This document shows, in pieces, positions 5,882 to 10,278 of a DNA stretch of 10,278 nucleotides; position 1 is the stretch's first letter, and each line of letters starts with the position of its first letter. Made by a program: the position numbers and the translations under genes. The notes under the pieces were generated by a model. That model made no database searches. It worked only from the letters and a program-made list of their open reading frames with translations, and was not told the origin of the DNA. This DNA is from Caulobacteraceae bacterium. Its GTDB lineage: Bacteria > Pseudomonadota > Alphaproteobacteria > Caulobacterales > Caulobacteraceae. The stretch is from contig SDZP01000104.1 of NCBI GenBank assembly GCA_004144935.1, positions 1-10,278 of the forward strand. The letters run 5' to 3'.

Positions 5882-7687
5882 ATGATTTCTGTGTCTCGCC
5901 GATCGGCGATCGCCCTGTCCGCCTCGGCTCTCAGCATGGCGGCTTCAACCGGCTGGGCGACCCAGGCCGTCCCGCTCGCGCGCGAGTGGACGCCGGAGCA
6001 GGCGAGGGAGATCCTCTACAAGACCCAGACCTTGAGCCTGGCCCCGGATCTGTCCCACCTCAGCGCTGGAGAGCGGGCGGCGGTCGGCTTCCTGGTGCAG
6101 GCCGGCGCCATCTTCCAGGACGTGTATGAGCTGCAGCGGCACCGCGCCGCCCTGACGGTCCGAAACCAGTTGGCCAGGCGTCAGGATCCCGACGCCGAAG
6201 CCCTGCGGACGCTGTACCGCGTCTTCCAGGGACCGATCGCCACGACGCTGGACAACAGACGCACGCCGTTCGTCGCGGTCGAGGAGGCGCCGCCCGGAAA
6301 GAACGTCTACCCCTGGGATCTGACCAAGGCCGAGTTCGAGGCCTATCTCGCGGCCAATCCCCAGGAGGCCAAGCGGCTGACCGACCTGCGCTCGGTCGTC
6401 CGCCGCGCCCAGACCGCGCAGCTGCAGCGGGACCTCAAGGTGCTGGCGCGGTATCCGGTGCTCGACACCCTGCACCCCGGCCTGCGCGCCAGGCTGGAGC
6501 GGCTGATCCGCAAGCCCGACGCCAAGGTGCTGTACGCCGTGCCCTATTCGGTGGCTTTCGCCGAGGAGATGATCGCCGCTCACCGGCTGCTCAACCTGGC
6601 GGCCGAGGCGGTCGAGACGGACGACTGGGCCTTCGCCAAATATCTCCGCAACCGGGCGCGCGACCTGCTCAGCGATGACTACGAGTCCGGCGACGCGGCC
6701 TGGCTGAAGGGCCGGTTCAAGAACCTCAACGCCCAGATCGGCGCCTATGAGAGCTACGACGACGAACTGACCGGCACGCGGGCCTTCTACAGCTTCAGCC
6801 TGCTGGCGGCGCGCAATGAGGAAGGGGCGGCGCTGCGCAAGGCGATGAGCGGGGTGCAGGCGCTGGAGGACAGCCTGCCGACGCCGCAGCACAAGAAGGT
6901 GCAGGAGGACATCCCGGTCGGGGTCTATGACGTGATCGCCGATTTCGGTCAGTCGCGCGGGGCCAACACGGCGACGAACCTGCCCAACGAGGCCTATCTG
7001 GTCGAGCGCTACGGCAGCATCATCCTGCTGCGGGTCAACATCATGCGCAATCCGGACATCTTCAAAGGCAGCGGCGACACCTTCGGGGCGGCGATGGCCG
7101 CGCCTTACGCCGGCCACCTGACCTCCGACGCCAACTTCTATCGCACCCTCTGGCACGAGGTCGGCCACTACCTCGGCCCGGACCTGACCAAGGACGGCAG
7201 GCAATTTTCAACCGCGCTGGGGCCTGACGCCAGCCTGCTGGAAGAAATGAAGGCCGATCTCGTCTCGCTGTTCGTCGCCGAGGAGCTGAAAAAGCGCGGC
7301 TATTACACGGCCGACCAGCTGCGGGCCCTGTACGCCAGCGGCATCCTGCGGGTCCTGCAGAACAACCGGCCGCGCCGCGAGCAGCCCTACAACATGATGC
7401 AGCTGATGCAGTGGAACTGGTTCCTCGACGCTAAGGTGCTGAGTTTCGATGCGGCGACGGGGAAGATGTCGATCGATTACGGCCGCTACCACGACGCCGT
7501 GGCCGAGCTGCTGAAGCAGGTGCTGGCGCTGCAGGTCGGCGCCGACAGAGCGGCGGCGGAGGCCTTCATCGCCAAGTGGGGGACCTGGGACGAGGCGCTG
7601 CACGGGCGGATCGCGACGAGCATCCGGGCGCAGCAGCGGTACCGGTTCCGGCTGTTCAACTATGCGGCTGTGCGTTCAGCCGCTTGA
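5882..7687 (+). CDS. Exported M49-like zinc metallopeptidase (dipeptidyl-peptidase 3-like)
   Basis: This 601-residue protein is a likely periplasmic or secreted zinc peptidase. The N-terminus VSRRSAIALSASAL (4-17) is a twin-arginine or Sec-type signal, with cleavage likely near residues 26-29. A largely helical region (about 35-345) precedes the catalytic part. HEVGHYLGPD (425-434) supplies two zinc histidines (425, 429) and the catalytic Glu426. LLEEMKADL (452-460) supplies the third ligand, probably Glu455, as in the EExxA motif of M49 peptidases. Dipeptidyl peptidase III itself has six-residue HELLGH; the five-residue HExxH followed by x-LGP fits the divergent M49-like group that includes plant NUDIX-linked proteins. 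No NUDIX domain is present here. ATG 5882 is preceded by GGGAAG (5872-5877). Dipeptide release from peptides is the expected activity but unproven for this branch. It is convergent with an Xaa-Pro aminopeptidase. Confidence 0.85.
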   Translation: MISVSRRSAIALSASALSMAASTGWATQAVPLAREWTPEQAREILYKTQTLSLAPDLSHLSAGERAAVGFLVQAGAIFQDVYELQRHRAALTVRNQLARRQDPDAEALRTLYRVFQGPIATTLDNRRTPFVAVEEAPPGKNVYPWDLTKAEFEAYLAANPQEAKRLTDLRSVVRRAQTAQLQRDLKVLARYPVLDTLHPGLRARLERLIRKPDAKVLYAVPYSVAFAEEMIAAHRLLNLAAEAVETDDWAFAKYLRNRARDLLSDDYESGDAAWLKGRFKNLNAQIGAYESYDDELTGTRAFYSFSLLAARNEEGAALRKAMSGVQALEDSLPTPQHKKVQEDIPVGVYDVIADFGQSRGANTATNLPNEAYLVERYGSIILLRVNIMRNPDIFKGSGDTFGAAMAAPYAGHLTSDANFYRTLWHEVGHYLGPDLTKDGRQFSTALGPDASLLEEMKADLVSLFVAEELKKRGYYTADQLRALYASGILRVLQNNRPRREQPYNMMQLMQWNWFLDAKVLSFDAATGKMSIDYGRYHDAVAELLKQVLALQVGADRAAAEAFIAKWGTWDEALHGRIATSIRAQQRYRFRLFNYAAVRSAA

Positions 7688-7694
7688 CGTTTCT

Positions 7695-7776
7695 CCGTCA
7701 TCCCGGCCGCTGCTGTCTAACCTCGCTCTGTCACCCCCTGGATCCCGGATCGGCCTGCGGCCGTCCGGGATGACGG
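7695..7776. repeat. Palindromic intergenic (REP-like) element
   Basis: CCGTCATCCCGG (7695-7706) and CCGGGATGACGG (7765-7776) are perfect 12-bp mirror arms enclosing 58 bases. A second hairpin is nested on the right: ATCCCGGA, then CGGCC, TGC loop, GGCCG and TCCGGGAT, interrupted by a single unpaired T. GTCATCCCGG-type palindromes are common dispersed intergenic repeats in alphaproteobacterial genomes. This one sits exactly between the convergent ends of the M49-like peptidase and the aminopeptidase, where it could also protect or end both transcripts. Copy number cannot be seen from one window. Confidence 0.65.
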
Positions 7777-7785
7777 TGTGGAAGA

Positions 7786-9591
7786 CTAAAGCGGCGCGCA
7801 GGCGTCCTTCAGCCACTCGCCCGCCTCGCCGTCGACCAGCGGGCCGATCTCGCGAAGCACCCGGGCGTGGTAGCTGTTGAACTGGGTGCGTTCGACCTCG
7901 CTCAGCATGTCCAGCACCACCAGCCGCTTGTCGATCGGGGCCAGGGTCAGGGCCTCGAAGCGGTGCATGGGGCGCTCGCCGCCGGGGATGTCCTCGGCCG
8001 GCATGACCACTTCCAGGTTCTCGATGCGGATGCCGTATTCGCCGCTCTTGTAGTAGCCGGGCTCGTTGGAGACGATCATGCCGGGCTGCAGGGCGATGGT
8101 GTTCGGTGCCTTGGCGATGCGGTGCGGACCCTCGTGGACGCCAAGGTAGACGCCGACGCCATGGCCGGTGCCGTGGTCGTAGTCGAGGCCCTCGGACCAG
8201 AGAGCGGCGCGGGCGAAGGCGTCGATGGCGCTGCCGGTCGTGCCGGCCGGGAAGCGCAGGCGGGCGAGCGCCAGGTGGCCCTTGAGCACCAGGGTGTTAC
8301 GGCGGCGCATTTCCTCGGTCGGCTCGCCGATGGCGACGGTGCGGGTGACGTCGGTGGTGCCGTCCAGGTACTGGCCGCCGCTGTCGACCAGTAGCAGGGA
8401 GCCGATGGCGGCCCGCTCGTTGCTGCGGTCGGTGGGGTGGTAGTGGGGCAGGGCGCCGTGGCCGTTGGCGGCGCCGATAGTGTTGAACGACAGGTCCTTC
8501 AGCTGGCCGGTGGCTTCGCGGAAGCCCTCCAGCTTGGCGACGGCCTCCTTCTCGTCCGGCGGATTGATCTGGCCCTCGGTGGCCAGCCAGTGGAGGAAGC
8601 GGGTCAGGGCGGCCCCGTCGCGCCGGTGGGCCTCGCGGGTGCCGGCGATCTCGACGGCGTTCTTGCAGGCGCGCGGGAGAGTGCAGGGATCCATGCCGCG
8701 GATGACGGCGTCGCCCAGCTTGTCGAAATACCAGGCCGAGGACTGGGCCGGATCGATCAGCACCTTCTGGCCGGCGAGGCTGTCCAGGGCCGCGTCGAGG
8801 TCGTCGGGGGTCTCCAGGCTGACCTGGTTGCCGAGCCAGGCGGGCAGTTCGGCGGTGACCTTGTCCGGATCAAGGAACAGCCGGGCCACACCATCGGCGC
8901 GGATGATCGCTTGGCTGAGCGGCAGCGGCGTGCGGATGACGTCGCCGCCGCGGACGTTGAACAGCCAGGCGATCGAGGCCGGGGCGGTGATCACGGCAGC
9001 GTCGGCGCCGAGTTTCCTCAGGCTGTCGCCGATGCGGGCGCGCTTGGCGGCGCTGTCCTCGCCGGCGAACTCGACCGGATGCGGCACGACCTTGGCCTTG
9101 GGCTGGGCCGGGCGCTCGGCGCCCCAGGCGGCGTCCAGCGGGTTGGGGGTGACGGGCTTCAGGGTCGCGCCGGCCTTGTCGGCGGCCTTGCGCAGGCTGC
9201 TGAGCGCATCGGGGCTGTGCAGGCGCGGGTCGTAGCCGATCACCGAGCCCTTCTGGAGCTCGACGTAGGCGGGGACGCCGCCCTCGACCAGGTCGCGAAT
9301 CTCGAACAGGTCCTGGTCGACCTGCTCGCGGACCTGCAGGGTGTAGCGGCCATCGACGAAGACGGCGGCCTTGTCCTTCATGATCACCGCCGCCCCGGCC
9401 GAGCCGGTGAAGCCGGTGGCCCAGGCGAGGCGGTCGTTGGCCTCGGGCAGGTATTCGTTCTGGTGCTCGTCCTCGTGCGGGACCAGCAGGCCGTCGAGGC
9501 CCTGGCGGGCCATGGCGGCGCGGATCAGCGGCACATGTCGTGAGCCGAAGGACGGGTCGGTGGATTCATCGAAGGTCTGACGCATGGCCAT
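7786..9591 (-). CDS. pepP: Xaa-Pro aminopeptidase (M24B, three-domain aminopeptidase P)
   Basis: This 601-residue cytoplasmic metallopeptidase removes an N-terminal residue preceding proline. It has the long, three-domain architecture of eukaryotic cytosolic XPNPEP1-type enzymes: two creatinase-like N-terminal domains (about 15-160 and 175-310) and a pita-bread catalytic domain (about 315-545). All five dinuclear metal ligands are visible: Asp403 (LVDSGGQY), Asp414 (TTDVTRT), His477 (GTGHGVG), Glu510 (SNEPGYY) and Glu524 (RIENLE). His486 in GVHEGP is also conserved. A C-terminal tail follows, ending in EWLKDACAPL. The start is uncertain: ATG 9591 (MAMRQTFDES) fits where homology begins, ATG 9585 is also possible, and ATG 9642 would add 17 unconserved residues. 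None has a strong ribosome binding site. The symbol is used in the general sense of aminopeptidase P. The gene is divergent from the carbonic-anhydrase-like gene. Confidence 0.93.
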   Translation of the reverse strand: MAMRQTFDESTDPSFGSRHVPLIRAAMARQGLDGLLVPHEDEHQNEYLPEANDRLAWATGFTGSAGAAVIMKDKAAVFVDGRYTLQVREQVDQDLFEIRDLVEGGVPAYVELQKGSVIGYDPRLHSPDALSSLRKAADKAGATLKPVTPNPLDAAWGAERPAQPKAKVVPHPVEFAGEDSAAKRARIGDSLRKLGADAAVITAPASIAWLFNVRGGDVIRTPLPLSQAIIRADGVARLFLDPDKVTAELPAWLGNQVSLETPDDLDAALDSLAGQKVLIDPAQSSAWYFDKLGDAVIRGMDPCTLPRACKNAVEIAGTREAHRRDGAALTRFLHWLATEGQINPPDEKEAVAKLEGFREATGQLKDLSFNTIGAANGHGALPHYHPTDRSNERAAIGSLLLVDSGGQYLDGTTDVTRTVAIGEPTEEMRRRNTLVLKGHLALARLRFPAGTTGSAIDAFARAALWSEGLDYDHGTGHGVGVYLGVHEGPHRIAKAPNTIALQPGMIVSNEPGYYKSGEYGIRIENLEVVMPAEDIPGGERPMHRFEALTLAPIDKRLVVLDMLSEVERTQFNSYHARVLREIGPLVDGEAGEWLKDACAPL

Positions 9592-9708
9592 GGATTTAGG
9601 CTCGCCAGGAGGCCGGCGCAAACCTGTTTCGTTTTGTCGCATAGCCGACTAACGCGGCGCTAACCGTGCGCGGCGATGGTGGCGGCCGTTCGACCAAGGG
9701 GGGACGAC

Positions 9709-10239
9709 ATGACCTGCGACTGCAACAGCCTGGGCCGCTGGCCCGTGATGACCCGCCGGGCGGCGCTGACCGGCGCGATAGGGTTGGGACTGGCGGCCAT
9801 GGCGCCGGCCATGGCGCGGGCTGGCGGGCACTGCGAAGCGCTGCTGCTGACCTGCATGGATTTCCGCCTCGACAACGAGGTCACCGCCTACATGGACGCG
9901 CGGGGCCTGCGTGACAAATACGACCACATGATCCTGGCCGGGGCGTCGCTGGGGGCGCAGAACGACAAGTTCCCGGCCTGGCGGGACGTGTTCATGAGCC
10001 ACATCGATCTGGCCGTGCAACTGCATGAGGTCCACCGGATCATCATTCTCGATCACCGGGACTGCGGGGCCTACAAGCTGGTGCTTGGCGAGGCGGCCGT
10101 GAAGGATGCCGACACCGAGCTGAAAAGCCATGTCGCCCAGCTCTATGCCGTCCGCTCCGCCATTCTGACCAAGCATCCGCACATGGAGGTCGAAATCGGC
10201 CTCATGGCGCTGGACGGCAAGGTGATGCAGATCGTCTGA
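9709..10239 (+). CDS. Tat-exported beta-carbonic-anhydrase-like protein
   Basis: This 176-residue protein resembles a beta-class carbonic anhydrase, which interconverts CO2 and bicarbonate with a zinc held by two Cys and one His. The expected ligands are present: CMDFR (49-53) matches the C-x-D-x-R motif with its Asp-Arg dyad, and HRDCG (116-120) gives His116 and Cys119. Residues 15-40 (TRRAAL, a small hydrophobic core, AMARA) form a twin-arginine-type signal, so the enzyme is likely periplasmic. Thirteen residues with two cysteines (MTCDC) precede it, which is unusual. The mature domain is only about 135 residues, short for the family, and ends soon after the last strand. GGGGGGAC before ATG 9709 is a good ribosome binding site; an in-frame ATG at 9676 lacks one. 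Fold assignment is fairly safe; activity is unproven because the usual active-site loops look reduced. Confidence 0.8.
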   Translation: MTCDCNSLGRWPVMTRRAALTGAIGLGLAAMAPAMARAGGHCEALLLTCMDFRLDNEVTAYMDARGLRDKYDHMILAGASLGAQNDKFPAWRDVFMSHIDLAVQLHEVHRIIILDHRDCGAYKLVLGEAAVKDADTELKSHVAQLYAVRSAILTKHPHMEVEIGLMALDGKVMQIV

Positions 10240-10268
10240 GGGCGGGACCCCAACGCTCCGGCCCGCCC
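10240..10268 (+). terminator. Inverted repeat after the carbonic-anhydrase-like gene
   Basis: GGGCGGG (10240-10246) and CCCGCCC (10262-10268) are perfect mirror arms around 15 bases, immediately after the stop codon. The position suggests a transcript end, but no T run follows before the window edge, so it may be only a processing or Rho-linked structure. Confidence 0.3.
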
Positions 10269-10278
10269 GGCGTTAGCC

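Noticed and set aside
5945..7204. A 419-codon minus-strand open frame
   Set aside because: It is antisense to the M49-like peptidase and shows the same biased composition as the other shadow frames.
8437..9543. A 368-codon + strand open frame
   Set aside because: It is antisense to the Xaa-Pro aminopeptidase, which has all five metal ligands. The product is repetitive Gly/Ala/Val-rich sequence without motifs.
9607..9612. AGGAGG on the + strand, a perfect Shine-Dalgarno core
   Set aside because: No ATG, GTG or TTG lies at a workable distance downstream, and the nearby real gene on the + strand starts about 100 bases later with its own site.
1..10278. Possible mobile element, CRISPR array, defence island, tRNA or rRNA
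   Set aside because: No transposase, integrase or phage protein, no regularly spaced direct repeats, and no RNA gene signature was found. Codon use and base composition are even across the genes, so nothing indicates recent transfer.

Overview
The window is GC-rich, with strong G/C bias at third codon positions, and reads as an ordinary chromosomal segment of an alphaproteobacterium. A member of the Caulobacterales (Caulobacter or Phenylobacterium type) is most likely. The basis is the style of the proteins: small secreted TonB_C-domain proteins, paired acyl-CoA dehydrogenases and Tat-exported enzymes. One promoter candidate also fits the Caulobacter housekeeping consensus. This placement is inference from sequence style; there is no rRNA or other marker here.

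Layout, left to right. Positions 1-44 hold the probable last codons of a + strand gene, which meets a minus-strand PaaI-type hotdog thioesterase (58-540) tail to tail. A 194-bp gap with an unusually AT-rich core precedes a small secreted protein of unknown function (744-1070), closed by a strong intrinsic terminator (1104-1135). Next is a secreted TonB_C-like domain protein (1190-1828). A 135-bp gap containing a perfect 6-2-6 palindrome leads into a two-gene acyl-CoA dehydrogenase operon (1964-3178 and 3224-4369), closed by a second strong terminator (4395-4430).

A minus-strand polytopic membrane protein (4429-4986) meets that operon tail to tail and is divergent from an FMN-dependent nitroreductase (5137-5814). 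Then comes an exported M49-like (dipeptidyl-peptidase 3-like) zinc peptidase (5882-7687), which faces a minus-strand Xaa-Pro aminopeptidase (7786-9591) across a palindromic intergenic repeat (7695-7776). The window ends with a compact beta-carbonic-anhydrase-like protein carrying a Tat-type signal (9709-10239).

How the genes work together: only the two acyl-CoA dehydrogenases form a clear functional unit. Their residues look complementary. The first has the helix-G catalytic Glu but no R-x-FG flavin motif; the second has the flavin motif but neither known catalytic Glu. This suggests one heteromeric enzyme. The thioesterase may belong to the same acyl-CoA metabolism but is not in the operon. 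The two peptidases are neighbours and both could act in peptide turnover, but one is predicted exported and the other cytoplasmic, and they are transcribed separately. I see no mobile element, CRISPR array, tRNA, rRNA, defence system or other clearly novel multi-gene system. No gene-free stretch exceeds 300 bases.
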